64,000 bases of DNA from Clostridia bacterium (GTDB lineage Bacteria > Bacillota > Clostridia > Oscillospirales > Acutalibacteraceae), in contig JAFQBE010000015.1 in NCBI GenBank assembly GCA_017416765.1, positions 1 to 64,000 of the forward strand. The letters are read 5' to 3'. This document shows, piece after piece, positions 32,104-41,218 of this stretch; the first letter of the stretch is position 1, and each line of letters starts with the position of its first letter. The notes below the pieces were generated by a model. It had not been told where the DNA came from, made no database searches, and was given only the letters and a program-made list of their open reading frames with translations. A program made the translations under genes and the position numbers.

Positions 32104-33267
32104 TTACATCTGTTCTAAAATATACTGCTTTACATCTTCAAGTTTACTTTTTTCCCATGCTTTTTCCTTTTCTTTTTCAGCAAGGGGGCAGAGTATAAAG
32201 AAATCGAGCGTTTCGCCGGGCACGCGCCCTGTACGAAGCGGCTCGGCAAAATGCGCCGCCCATTCTTCCTCCGTTGCGTTTTTAAAACGGTCGGGGTTGA
32301 GGTATGCCATCTGACGCTTTGTAGCGGCAATATGCATTTTAGCCGAAAGCGGTGAAAGAAGGTTGAACTCGTCCTCCTGCACATCGGTAAAAATACGCGG
32401 CAAAGGCGCTTTTACAATCCGTTCTTCACCCCGCAAAATTTCAAGCCCCATTGGTTCCCATGTAAATTCGGTTTCGGTAAAATTAAGTTTAACCAGCAAA
32501 CCGAACTGAGTGTTGAACTGCGAACGCTGATAATCCGTATCAAAAATAAAATTTCCCAAGGAATAAAAAATAATTTTATCGTCTACGGTTTCATAGTTCA
32601 TCGGCACATGCGGATGGTGGGAAACAACAATATCCGCACCCATTTCAAGGTATTTGCGGTAGCGTTCCCTTGTATAAGGCGACGGCAGCGGAGTAAATTC
32701 TTCACCCGCGTGTGCAACAACAATGCACCAGCGGCAGGTCTTTTTAATTTCATTTATGCTGTTCTGAATTTCATCAAGGTCGCTCCAGCTGTAGCAGCCT
32801 GCTTTATTTTCATCTGCCTTTCTGCAAGCACGCTGATAGCCTACGCCGAACATACCTATGCCGCCCGCTTCATTGAGAATTACCGCTTTGCGAGCCTCGG
32901 CTATATTCATACCTGCGCCTATAGTCTGCACACCGTTTGCTTTTGCAATTTCGAGCGTGCTTTTAATGCCGAATTCGCCCGCATCCATAATATGGTTATT
33001 ACAGATGTTCCATATATCGGCATGGCATTTGTTCAGCACCTTTACCGCAGCAGGGTCAATTGTGTGAAGCAGCTGCTTTACACCGCCCTGAACCGTATTC
33101 TGTTCAACAGGTGCAACAGGACCCTCCACATTGGCAATAACATGGTCTGCACTGTGCATAAATTCAAGAACCTCGTCGGAAATGAGCTGCTCATCATCCC
33201 ACTTGCCGTACATATAACGGTCAAAGCCTATATCACCGGTAAAAACCAAGGACGTTTTTTTCTTCAT
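32104..33267 (-). CDS. CapA-family metallophosphatase-like protein
   Basis: A 387-residue member of the CapA/PgsA (poly-gamma-glutamate capsule) family of calcineurin-like folds. Conserved stretches are FTGDIGFDRYM (residues 9-19), NVEGPV near 47, NNHIMDAGEFG near 92, VAHAGEE near 164 and SHHPHVP near 193. No signal peptide or membrane anchor is visible, unlike true capsule CapA, so it is likely cytoplasmic with an unknown phosphoester substrate. It is co-oriented with the SGNH gene and divergent from the GPH carrier at 33400. Confidence 0.88.
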   Translation of the reverse strand: MKKKTSLVFTGDIGFDRYMYGKWDDEQLISDEVLEFMHSADHVIANVEGPVAPVEQNTVQGGVKQLLHTIDPAAVKVLNKCHADIWNICNNHIMDAGEFGIKSTLEIAKANGVQTIGAGMNIAEARKAVILNEAGGIGMFGVGYQRACRKADENKAGCYSWSDLDEIQNSINEIKKTCRWCIVVAHAGEEFTPLPSPYTRERYRKYLEMGADIVVSHHPHVPMNYETVDDKIIFYSLGNFIFDTDYQRSQFNTQFGLLVKLNFTETEFTWEPMGLEILRGEERIVKAPLPRIFTDVQEDEFNLLSPLSAKMHIAATKRQMAYLNPDRFKNATEEEWAAHFAEPLRTGRVPGETLDFFILCPLAEKEKEKAWEKSKLEDVKQYILEQM

Positions 33268-33339
33268 TACGCGTTCCTTTCGTTTTTTTATTTTATCATA
33301 CCATAATTCCTGATTGCAGACAAGCTATAACTTTTTTAA

Positions 33340-33368
33340 TTGATTTTCCAAATTTAATATGCTATTAT
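33340..33368 (+). promoter_or_regulatory. Promoter of the GPH carrier gene
   Basis: TTGATT (33340-33345), 17-base spacer, TATTAT (33363-33368), about 30 bases before the start codon. Confidence 0.7.
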
Positions 33369-33399
33369 TTAATTAATATTGAAGATGGGGGCAAGAAAT

Positions 33400-34890
33400 A
33401 TGGCTGAAAACATTGCTGTTAAAGAAAAAGCCGCAGCTGTTGCAAGCAACAACCGCCGTTATGTCGGAACAAAAGAAACGGTAGCCTATGTTGTTTACGA
33501 TATTTCGCAAAGCTTCAACATAAACAAGTATCAGGATATTTTCATTACCGATATTGTTCAGATTGGTCTGAGCTTTCAGACAATTGTTACCTTTGTTATC
33601 GGCATATGGGATGTTATAAACGATGTTTTTCTCGCTGCAATTGTCGATAAAACCCGTACACGCTTCGGTAAATTCAGACCGTGGCTTTTCATCTGCTCGG
33701 GTCCGGGTTATCTTTTATCGCTTATTTACTGGCTGCTGCCGCTGATTTTTTCGGGCACAAGTCCGTACCATGCAGGTAAGCTTGCCTTTTATATGATATT
33801 CCAGCTTGTCAGCAACCTGAACGGTTCGCTGGCTACCATAGCAAGAACCGGTATGCTTTCAACAATCACCCCCAATGTTATTGAGCGAACAAGGCTGATA
33901 ACGCAGGCAAGCCTTTTTTCGGGCTTTATTGAAAAGTGGCCCGAAATTTTCATGGGTCTGCTGATTGACCTTATCAACCACGGCACGCTAAAAATACCGA
34001 TGAAGGCGCTTTATGTAACAGCAGGTGTTTTCACATCGAGTGTTGTAGCGGTTATGGGCTTATTCTTTGTATTTACAGCCAAAGAAAGAGTTGCGCAGCG
34101 CGTTGAAAAGCCGAGCGTTATTCAGGGCATCAAATCCATACTCAACAACAAGCCATTGCTTATCCTTACAATTACCGAATTCATGCAGGCTTTCGGCATG
34201 AATTCAGGCGTGAACTATTACTACATAAATGTTCTGGGTTTGGCTTCAATGACAACAATCGTAGGTATTCCCGGCGCATTCGTTTCCCCCACAAGCTACG
34301 CCTTCGTTACCAAAGCACGCGCAAGATTTTCTACAAGAACGCTGTGGATTACAAGCTCTCACCTTGGCGATTTCCTTATGATTTTTGTTTATCTTATAGG
34401 TGCAATCAATAAAAACTACAAAAAGCTCGCCGTTATGATTCCTGCATTTATGATAAGAGAAACCATATGGATGACCTGCTGGGGACTGATGAATGTTATC
34501 CCCGAAGAAATGCGCAACGAAACAATTGACTACGGCGAGTGGAAAAACGGATACCGAACAGAGGGTATGACCGCCGTTGCCAAGGACCTTGCAAGAAAGC
34601 TTGTCGGCACGGTAGGTGCTTCAATCAAGGCATTTATACTCAGCAAAATCGGCTATGTCGAGGGCGCAGGCTACGGCAACCAGACCGAAAGAACGGAATA
34701 CCTGCTGTTTATGATGTGTACGCTGTTACCCACCGTTACAAGTGTATTCGGTCTTGTTCCGAAATTCTTCTATGACCTTTCAGGCGAAAAGAAGGAGCGT
34801 ATGTACCGCGAGCTTGCGGAACGCCGCCGCAGTATAATGAACCAGATGGACGAACTCAAAAGCGATAAACCGCTTGACATAAATGAATAA
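33400..34890 (+). CDS. GPH-family (glycoside-pentoside-hexuronide) MFS carrier
   Basis: A cation-coupled sugar carrier of 496 residues with about 12 membrane segments. The start at 33400 is preceded by a G-rich site (GATGGGGG); the first possible in-frame codon at 33379 has none. GPH hallmarks are DVINDVFLAAIVDKTRTRFGKFRPW (its acidic and basic loop; given here in part as DKTRTRFGKFRPW), and the central loop ETIDYGEWKNGYRTEG. The substrate is unknown; the DUF4965 enzyme gene follows after 200 bases with its own promoter, and the CapA/SGNH pair is divergent. Confidence 0.9.
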   Translation: MAENIAVKEKAAAVASNNRRYVGTKETVAYVVYDISQSFNINKYQDIFITDIVQIGLSFQTIVTFVIGIWDVINDVFLAAIVDKTRTRFGKFRPWLFICSGPGYLLSLIYWLLPLIFSGTSPYHAGKLAFYMIFQLVSNLNGSLATIARTGMLSTITPNVIERTRLITQASLFSGFIEKWPEIFMGLLIDLINHGTLKIPMKALYVTAGVFTSSVVAVMGLFFVFTAKERVAQRVEKPSVIQGIKSILNNKPLLILTITEFMQAFGMNSGVNYYYINVLGLASMTTIVGIPGAFVSPTSYAFVTKARARFSTRTLWITSSHLGDFLMIFVYLIGAINKNYKKLAVMIPAFMIRETIWMTCWGLMNVIPEEMRNETIDYGEWKNGYRTEGMTAVAKDLARKLVGTVGASIKAFILSKIGYVEGAGYGNQTERTEYLLFMMCTLLPTVTSVFGLVPKFFYDLSGEKKERMYRELAERRRSIMNQMDELKSDKPLDINE

Positions 34891-34899
34891 ACAGTAAAC

Positions 34900-34935
34900 A
34901 AATGAGCTGTCTGACTAAAGTTAGATAGCTCATTT
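34900..34935 (+). terminator. Terminator after the GPH carrier gene
   Basis: AAATGAGCT (34900-34908) pairs with AGCTCATTT (34927-34935), with an inner TCT/AGA pair; the stop codon is ten bases upstream. Confidence 0.85.
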
Positions 34936-35029
34936 ATTATAAAGAATCCACAGTAACACAATATTCATTTTAATCTGAACCGATAAATCTTACGGAAGCC
35001 TCCAAATACCGGTTTTATCAAGTTTTTTA

Positions 35030-35058
35030 TTGCTTTATATTACTGCATACTATATAAT
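35030..35058 (+). promoter_or_regulatory. Promoter of the glutaminase-A-like gene
   Basis: TTGCTT (35030-35035), 17-base spacer, TATAAT (35053-35058), about 30 bases before the start codon. Confidence 0.75.
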
Positions 35059-35090
35059 TCGTATATACCACCCTTGAAAGGATGATAAAA

Positions 35091-36980
35091 ATGAAATTAA
35101 GAGCTCCTGCAGTACCGCTCATTACTGTTGACCCGTTTTTTACTGTCTGGTCACCCGACACAAACCTCAACTATTCAAAAACCGAGCATTGGTCCGGCAA
35201 AGGCAACTCCATAATCGGTACGGTTAATATTGACGGCGAAGAATATCTTTTCCTTGGTTACCACAGGGATATACATAAAATCAAGCAGGTTTCGCTTGAA
35301 ATTGATGCGCTTTCCACCTGCGCAACATTTGAGAACGAAAAAATCATTCTTAAAATAAAGTTCCTCACTCCCCTTATCCCCGATGATTACAGACTTCTCA
35401 CCCGTCCCGTTTCATACCTTGAAATTAACTATGAATCAAAGGACGGAAAAGAGCATAAAGTTTCGGTTAATATTGCCGCAAGTGAGGAGCTTTGCCTTGA
35501 TGAACCCAACAGAATTGAGGTTATTACCGAAAAGCTTAAAATCGGTAATCTTACCGCAATGAAAATGGGCAACCCGACCCAGAAGCCGCTGAACAAAAGC
35601 GGAGATGATGTTAAAATCGATTGGGGATATTTATATCTCGCCTGTAATTCAGCCTCAGCTGAAAGTTTTGCAAACGAAATATGGGGCGATGTACATATAA
35701 ACATTACAGCACAGCTTAACACAAACGAACCTGTTCTGTATTATTTTGCTTATGACGATATTGAAAGCATAGAATATTTCGGCAAACATCTCCGCTCCTA
35801 CTGGAACAAGGACGGACAGACAATAACCGAAGCCATCGCAGAGGCAGCAGAAGAATACGACGAACTCAAAACCCGCTGCAAGGATTTTTCGGATAAGCTT
35901 TACAACAGCGCGCTTAAATCGGGCGGTAAAAAATATGCTCAGCTGCTGTCACTTGCCTACCGTCAGGTTATTGCCGCGCACAAGCTTGTTCTTGATGAAA
36001 ACGGAGAAATACTTTTCATTTCAAAGGAATGTTATTCAAACGGCTGTGCCGCAACGGTTGATGTATCCTACCCCTCAACCCCGATGTTCCTCATCTACAA
36101 CCCTGAGCTTGTCAAAGGCATGATGCGTCCCGTTTATAAATTCGCCCAAAGCGATGCATGGCCTTTTGATTTTGCCCCGCATGATGTAGGGCAGTACCCC
36201 CTGCTCAACGGTCAGGTTTATGCCAATAATCAAAAAGATATTGAAAAATGGCAGATGCCCGTTGAAGAATGCGGAAACATGTTGATTATGGAAACAAATG
36301 TTGCCATTGCAACAGGCAATGCCGATTTCGCAAAAGAACATATTGCACTGCTTGAAAAATGGTGTGAATATCTCATAAATCACGGTGCAGACCCGGGTCA
36401 CCAGCTTTGCACAGACGATTTTGCGGGTCATCTTGCCCACAACTGCAACCTTTCGCTCAAGGCAATCATGGGTCTTCAGGGAATGTCGATAATAATGGAA
36501 ATGCTCGGTGAAAGCGAAAAATCGGCATATTACCGCAACGAAGCTGTTAAAATGGCAGAAATATGGAAGAAAACCGCTGTCAATCCCGACGGCTCAACAA
36601 GGCTTGCTTTCGACAAACCCGATTCATATTCCATGAAATACAACATGGTATGGGATAAGGTATGGAACAGCAATCTGTTCGGTCAGGAATTTATGGATGC
36701 GGAAATTGCAGATAATATGAAGCATTTCAACGAATACGGCATGCCGCTTGACAGCAGAGCAGACTACACAAAATCCGACTGGCTTGTGTGGACAGCTTCC
36801 ATGGCATCTTCCGACAAGGTTTTTGAAGAATACATTGCACCGCTATGGAAAGCATATGACGAAAGCCCGTCACGGGTCCCCATGACAGACTGGTATGACA
36901 CCGTCAGCAGCAGATGGGTTTCCTTCCGTCACAGAACAGTTCAGGGCGGACTGTTCATGCGAATGCTTATGAATAAATAA
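35091..36980 (+). CDS. Glutaminase-A-like DUF5127/DUF4965/DUF1793 protein
   Basis: A 629-residue protein with the glutaminase A (GtaA) layout: an N-terminal beta domain (about residues 1-250, DUF5127) and an (alpha/alpha)6-type C-terminal domain (about 265-629). Hallmarks are WPFDFAPHDVGQYPLLNGQ near 365, MPVEECGNMLI near 388 and QLCTDDFAGHLAHN near 443. The start at 35091 has AAAGGATG in front; the ATG at 35082 lies inside that site. There is no signal peptide, whereas many relatives are secreted. Family members are annotated as glutaminases, but the fold is that of glycosidases; a glycosidase role next to a GPH carrier is plausible and unproven. Confidence 0.88.
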   Translation: MKLRAPAVPLITVDPFFTVWSPDTNLNYSKTEHWSGKGNSIIGTVNIDGEEYLFLGYHRDIHKIKQVSLEIDALSTCATFENEKIILKIKFLTPLIPDDYRLLTRPVSYLEINYESKDGKEHKVSVNIAASEELCLDEPNRIEVITEKLKIGNLTAMKMGNPTQKPLNKSGDDVKIDWGYLYLACNSASAESFANEIWGDVHINITAQLNTNEPVLYYFAYDDIESIEYFGKHLRSYWNKDGQTITEAIAEAAEEYDELKTRCKDFSDKLYNSALKSGGKKYAQLLSLAYRQVIAAHKLVLDENGEILFISKECYSNGCAATVDVSYPSTPMFLIYNPELVKGMMRPVYKFAQSDAWPFDFAPHDVGQYPLLNGQVYANNQKDIEKWQMPVEECGNMLIMETNVAIATGNADFAKEHIALLEKWCEYLINHGADPGHQLCTDDFAGHLAHNCNLSLKAIMGLQGMSIIMEMLGESEKSAYYRNEAVKMAEIWKKTAVNPDGSTRLAFDKPDSYSMKYNMVWDKVWNSNLFGQEFMDAEIADNMKHFNEYGMPLDSRADYTKSDWLVWTASMASSDKVFEEYIAPLWKAYDESPSRVPMTDWYDTVSSRWVSFRHRTVQGGLFMRMLMNK

Positions 36981-36985
36981 AATTT

Positions 36986-37016
36986 ATCCCCAATGCTCAC
37001 CAAAAGCATTGGGGAT
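36986..37016 (+). terminator. Terminator after the glutaminase-A-like gene
   Basis: ATCCCCAATGCT (36986-36997) pairs with AGCATTGGGGAT (37005-37016), followed by TTTTT. Confidence 0.92.
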
Positions 37017-37084
37017 TTTTCTGCAGAATTAAGTCCTGACATTACAAAAAAATCGACACCCATCTGCTGATGAATGTCAATTTT

Positions 37085-37171
37085 TGGTGCGGGTAACAGG
37101 ACTTGAACCTGCACAGCCTTGCAACTATTAGAACCTGAATCTAACGCGTCTGCCAATTCCGCCATACCCGC
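37085..37171 (-). tRNA. tRNA-Leu (anticodon CAG)
   Basis: On the minus strand, acceptor GCGGGTA pairs with TACCCGC, followed by discriminator A and encoded CCA (complement of 37085-37087). The anticodon stem-loop is TTAGA-TTCAGGT-TCTAA, giving CAG for the CUG codon. A long variable arm typical of tRNA-Leu and a T-arm GCAGG-TTCAAGT-CCTGT are present; total length with CCA is 87. Confidence 0.95.
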
Positions 37172-37219
37172 ATATTTAGTTGTTTGTGTGGTATAAAATA
37201 AAACCCATACCCGCATATT
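37162..37219. repeat. 15-bp direct repeat of the tRNA-Leu 5' end
   Basis: CCATACCCGCATATT occurs at 37162-37176, covering the tRNA 5' end and its upstream flank, and again at 37205-37219. It may be a footprint of slipped replication or of an old tRNA-associated integration; the rest of the tRNA is not duplicated. Confidence 0.6.
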
Positions 37220-37373
37220 AAACTTTATCCCCTAATTTTTACACGGTGGGGATAACCGAGGTGGGAGCAAACCGCTTAATCCCACAGCATTGAATATTCT
37301 AATTCAAAACTGCCGTTTTGTCAAGAGGAATTTTTAAATTAACACAACATATTACGGCTTATGTTTAAACGGC

Positions 37374-37402
37374 TTGAAATTTTTCAGTTTATACTGTAAA
37401 AT
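37374..37402 (+). promoter_or_regulatory. Promoter of the sialidase-like gene
   Basis: TTGAAA (37374-37379), 17-base spacer, TAAAAT (37397-37402). It overlaps the upstream in-frame TTG at 37374, which supports the later start at 37422. Confidence 0.7.
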
Positions 37403-37421
37403 TAAAATCAGAGGTGAGAAA

Positions 37422-38495
37422 ATGAAGATTAAGCTTATCGGTAATACCGAAACCATTATTTCAAACCCCTGCAGTCATCACGGGTATTTTGCCTGGCCTA
37501 CCGTTGCACACCTGCAGGACGGCAAAATTGCCGTCGGTGCATCGGGATTCAGGCTTGAGCATGTATGTCCATTCGGCAAAGCTGTTATTTCCTACAGCTT
37601 CGACGGCGGCAAAACCTATACCCTGCCCGCCCCGGTAATTGATACACCGCTTGATGACAGAGATGCAGGCATATGTCCATTCGGCAAAAGCGGAGTTATT
37701 TTCACTTCGTTCAACAATTCCGCCGATATGCAAAGGGAATACAACACCGAAAACGCTTATGTTCAGCGCTATATAGACACAATCACCGCTGAAGATGAGG
37801 AAAAATATCTTGGTGCAACCTTCCGCATAAGCCACGATTGCGGAATAACCTTCGGTCCGCTTCACCACTCACCCATTACATCACCTCACGGTCCGCTTGA
37901 GCTTAAAGACGGCACAGTTTTGTGGGCAGGAACACGGTTTGACAATATTTTCGGCGGTATTGAGGTCTACCGCCTTGATACCGAAAGCGGTAAAACCGAG
38001 TTTGTGGGAAAAATAACAATATCAGACAAAAATGTTGTACTTAACGAACCGAATATGCTCGAACTGCCCGACGGCAGACTTCTCTGCCAGATTAGAGGAG
38101 AAAACGCAGAGCTTTTTGACGGGGGCGATGAAACTCTTTTCACCATTTTCCAGAGCGTTTCTGCCGATGGCGGTAAAACCTGGACCGAACCCGAAATGCT
38201 GCTTGACTCAACCGGCGGCGCACCGCCACACCTTATTCAGCTGAGCTCAGGTGCAATTGTTTCAACCTATTCAAGGAGGAAACAGCCCTATGGCATTATG
38301 GCTATGGTAAGCCTTGACGGCGGTGAAACCTGGGAAAAAGATTTACGGCTTTACGAAAACACCGCGAGCGATGACCTTGGCTACCCTTCAACAATTGAGC
38401 TTGACGATTCAACCCTGCTGACTGTTTTCTACGCAACAGATGCGGAAAACAAGCCCTGTACAATAAGGCAGCAGCGTTGGAAGCTTATTTTATAA
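37422..38495 (+). CDS. Sialidase-like BNR/Asp-box protein
   Basis: A predicted six-bladed beta-propeller of 357 residues related to exo-alpha-sialidases. Three Asp-boxes are visible: SFDGGKTY (about 58), SADGGKTW (about 248) and SLDGGETW (about 297). The start is set by GAGGTGA nine bases upstream of 37422. There is no signal peptide, so the protein is probably cytoplasmic and would act on imported oligosaccharides. Assignment of the catalytic arginine triad, Tyr/Glu pair and Asp is not secure from reading alone, and non-sialidase members of this fold exist. nanA is in the same window but 13 kb away. Confidence 0.75.
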   Translation: MKIKLIGNTETIISNPCSHHGYFAWPTVAHLQDGKIAVGASGFRLEHVCPFGKAVISYSFDGGKTYTLPAPVIDTPLDDRDAGICPFGKSGVIFTSFNNSADMQREYNTENAYVQRYIDTITAEDEEKYLGATFRISHDCGITFGPLHHSPITSPHGPLELKDGTVLWAGTRFDNIFGGIEVYRLDTESGKTEFVGKITISDKNVVLNEPNMLELPDGRLLCQIRGENAELFDGGDETLFTIFQSVSADGGKTWTEPEMLLDSTGGAPPHLIQLSSGAIVSTYSRRKQPYGIMAMVSLDGGETWEKDLRLYENTASDDLGYPSTIELDDSTLLTVFYATDAENKPCTIRQQRWKLIL

Positions 38496-38522
38496 ACTTT
38501 CACAGAACTTTGGAGAATTACT

Positions 38523-39668
38523 ATGCCCGAGCTTAAAGATTGCATAAACCGCATTTTTGAATATGACATACAAAAGCTTATTATCAGCAAGCCTGCAGAT
38601 AAAAGCTGTGAATACAAAAAAATTACGGTTATGAAAATGCCGAAATTTTATCAGATTGCAAAGTACACCGAAAAGCAGGTTTTTCACGAAAACATTCCAT
38701 TCGACGGTATTGCCGCACGCTGTTTTGAACTTACAGACGGCTGTTTCAGACAGATAAACGCTTTTGCCGACGGCAAGGAAATATACATAACCATATCGGG
38801 CAAGGGCAAAATTGTTTTTAAACAGAAAGCTCTTGAAACTCAAACTGCCTGCGCACCTGCCGAACACAACCGCAAAAAGCAGTACCTTCTGCCCGAGGGT
38901 CAGGTTATAGAGCCGCTTGTGGATATGGGCATATTCACAAAAGAGGGCAAGGTTGTTCAGGCAATGTATGACAAATACAAGCAGATTAACCGCATTATAG
39001 AAATGATTGACGATTCAATCCGCCAGCACAGCTACAAAAAGCTGAATATTATTGATTTCGGCTGCGGCAAATCTTACCTTACCTTTATTGTTTATTACTA
39101 TCTTACCGCCATCAAGGGAATAGAAGCCAACATTATAGGGCTTGACTTAAAAAAGGATGTAATTGAAAAATGCAACAAGGCGGCACAGAAATACGGCTAC
39201 GAAAACCTGAAATTTGAGCTTGGCGATATAAACGGCTTCAAATGCCCGTTTGATATTGATATGGTTATAACCCTTCACGCCTGCGACACCGCGACGGATT
39301 ATGCGCTGTATAACGCAATAGAGTGGAAGGCTAAAATGATTTTTTCTGTTCCCTGCTGTCAGCACGAATTGAACAAGCAGATTAAAACGGACAAGCTGTC
39401 GCTTCTGACCCGTTACGGCATAGTTCAGGAGCGTTTTTCCGCCCTGCTGACCGATGCCGTTCGTGCAAACCTCCTTGAATACTGCGGCTACAAAACACAG
39501 CTTTTGGAGTTTATTGATTTTGCGCATACACCCAAAAATATAATAATACGCGCTGTTTACAACCCTCAACAGCCTAAAAAAGCAAAAGAAAAAGCACTTG
39601 CCGAAGTAAACAACGCAATAGAAGAATTTAATGTAAATCCAACGCTGTATAATTTGTTGATTAAATAA
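38523..39668 (+). CDS. Class I SAM-dependent methyltransferase (Methyltransf_32-like)
   Basis: A 381-residue protein. Residues 1-130 form an N-terminal domain of unknown function. The Rossmann methyltransferase domain starts near 170 with IIDFGCGKSYLTFIVYYYL (motif I), continues with the acidic LDLKKDVIEKC, and has HACDTATDYAL near 251 and VPCCQHEL near 276. These last two motifs are typical of the Methyltransf_32 group, several of which act on RNA. The substrate is unknown. It follows the sialidase-like gene by 27 bases and is likely co-transcribed. Confidence 0.85.
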   Translation: MPELKDCINRIFEYDIQKLIISKPADKSCEYKKITVMKMPKFYQIAKYTEKQVFHENIPFDGIAARCFELTDGCFRQINAFADGKEIYITISGKGKIVFKQKALETQTACAPAEHNRKKQYLLPEGQVIEPLVDMGIFTKEGKVVQAMYDKYKQINRIIEMIDDSIRQHSYKKLNIIDFGCGKSYLTFIVYYYLTAIKGIEANIIGLDLKKDVIEKCNKAAQKYGYENLKFELGDINGFKCPFDIDMVITLHACDTATDYALYNAIEWKAKMIFSVPCCQHELNKQIKTDKLSLLTRYGIVQERFSALLTDAVRANLLEYCGYKTQLLEFIDFAHTPKNIIIRAVYNPQQPKKAKEKALAEVNNAIEEFNVNPTLYNLLIK

Positions 39669-39675
39669 GGAATCA

Positions 39676-39709
39676 AGCACTTACTGATTTTTGTATCAGC
39701 AAGTGCTTT
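39676..39709. terminator. Bidirectional terminator after the methyltransferase gene
   Basis: AAGCACTT (39676-39683) pairs with AAGTGCTT (39702-39709), continued by an inner CTGAT/ATCAG stem and followed by a T-rich tract. Confidence 0.88.
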
Positions 39710-39727
39710 AGTTTTATTTCTTATAAA

Positions 39728-41185
39728 TCAATCCCATTCGCTGCCGGTTACAGTATCGATATCAACACCCTTTGTATCGGCAGTTTTGCGGACAAGTGCA
39801 AAAAACGCGGCAATAAAGCCGGGAACAAGCAGCGCGAAGGATACAACACCCGTAACGCTGTTACCAAGCAGAGTAATCAGCGGCAGGCTTATTGCATAGG
39901 AAACTGCAACACCAATTGCAGTTACAATAAACTGTGCTGACATTGTGGATGAACGCAGATTTGTTGGCGAAGATTCGCCAATCATCATTATAAGCACATC
40001 GTTTGTTGAATAGTAGCTGCCTATAAATGCGCCGCACAGGAAGCCGACAACATAAGGATTCCATGCCATTCTTGCACCGATTGAAAAGGCAAGAAAAGCA
40101 AGCAGACAGTTTACCGCGGTTGTTATTGCGGCGGCTTTTCTGCCCTTTGAATCGGATATAAAGCCCATTATTACCTGCGCAACGGAACAGCCTACAGGAA
40201 ACATAAACAGCGCAGTAGTAACGGGTCCGACGCTGACAGCGTTCATTACTTCCTCGCCAAGGGCGGCAAAAAGTCCGTTTTCAACGAAGTTGCCCGCATA
40301 TCCGTAGGAGAGGATAACCTGATAATTTATTGTACCGATAAAGCCTAAATTTGCGAGGGCTGATGTTATATAAAGCCAGCGCAACTGCTTATGCTTTACC
40401 GCAAACTTTAACGCGGGTATCAGACCGCCCTGACTGCTTTCTGTATTCTTCTCTGCTTTAAGTGCTTCGCGTTCATCATCGCTCATTCGAAGATAATTCA
40501 AACGCGATTCAATAAATGAATCTGTTTCGCGTGCAGTAAGCAGAGCAATAAAGGTTGTAACCACACCTACAATGGCGGGTATAAAATAAACATTCCGCCA
40601 TTCGGATGCCTCTGCCATTAACAACCTGCGCAGCAAGGGAACGAGCATAACACTCATATTCGCAACAAACTTGATTGAAGAGTATACCCTTGCCCTGTGC
40701 TTTGACGGTGAGGATTCCATTATGTAAACAACATGCATATCGTGCGGAATAAAAAACTGAACGAAGCATGCACCTACAAAATATAAAAACAGATTGTTTG
40801 AAAGGAATATTACAAGCATTGCAAAGCTCATACCGAAGGTGTTTATAATAAGGAACTTTTTGCGTCCCCAACGGTCAGCAAGCGGCCTGTAAAGCAAGCC
40901 TACCGCCTGAAACGGCACAACAAGAAGCGAAAGTATATCAAGCAAGCCCACAGAGCTTTCGCCGAAAGAAGAAAAAAGGTCATTTGCTATTTCGGTTTTC
41001 ATAAGCGTACCGATTTGCGAAGCAATTTCATCGGTAGCATATATTAATGTAATAATAAAAACAAGGTATACAAAATAAAGGTTGCGCTTTGGACGCGCTT
41101 TTTCCTTTTCCCATTTTGCAATTTCTTTTTCGCGTCTGAGCTGTTGTTTTTTCAGCTTTTCAGGTATAAGTGTTTTTGTACTCAT
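39728..41185 (-). CDS. MFS transporter
   Basis: A 12-segment major facilitator of 485 residues. The start at 41185 has AAGGAG nine bases upstream; the in-frame upstream start at 41218 does not. MFS signatures are RPLADRWGRKKFL (loop 2-3) and the repeated FISDSKGRKAAA (loop 8-9). The N-terminal 35 residues are a lysine/glutamate-rich cytoplasmic helix (KKQQLRREKEIAKWEKEKA). It resembles sugar or organic-acid porters; the substrate is not readable from the sequence. Terminators isolate it on both sides. Confidence 0.88.
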   Translation of the reverse strand: MSTKTLIPEKLKKQQLRREKEIAKWEKEKARPKRNLYFVYLVFIITLIYATDEIASQIGTLMKTEIANDLFSSFGESSVGLLDILSLLVVPFQAVGLLYRPLADRWGRKKFLIINTFGMSFAMLVIFLSNNLFLYFVGACFVQFFIPHDMHVVYIMESSPSKHRARVYSSIKFVANMSVMLVPLLRRLLMAEASEWRNVYFIPAIVGVVTTFIALLTARETDSFIESRLNYLRMSDDEREALKAEKNTESSQGGLIPALKFAVKHKQLRWLYITSALANLGFIGTINYQVILSYGYAGNFVENGLFAALGEEVMNAVSVGPVTTALFMFPVGCSVAQVIMGFISDSKGRKAAAITTAVNCLLAFLAFSIGARMAWNPYVVGFLCGAFIGSYYSTNDVLIMMIGESSPTNLRSSTMSAQFIVTAIGVAVSYAISLPLITLLGNSVTGVVSFALLVPGFIAAFFALVRKTADTKGVDIDTVTGSEWD

Positions 41186-41218
41186 AAAACCACGCTCCTT
41201 ACTGAACCAATATAGCAT

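Noticed and set aside
32608-33306. 232-codon plus-strand open frame
   Set aside because: It is the antisense shadow of the CapA-like gene and contains no domain.
36941-37216. Open frame on the minus strand with GMAELADALDSGSNSC-like stretch
   Set aside because: It is the translation of tRNA-Leu(CAG) and its flanks.
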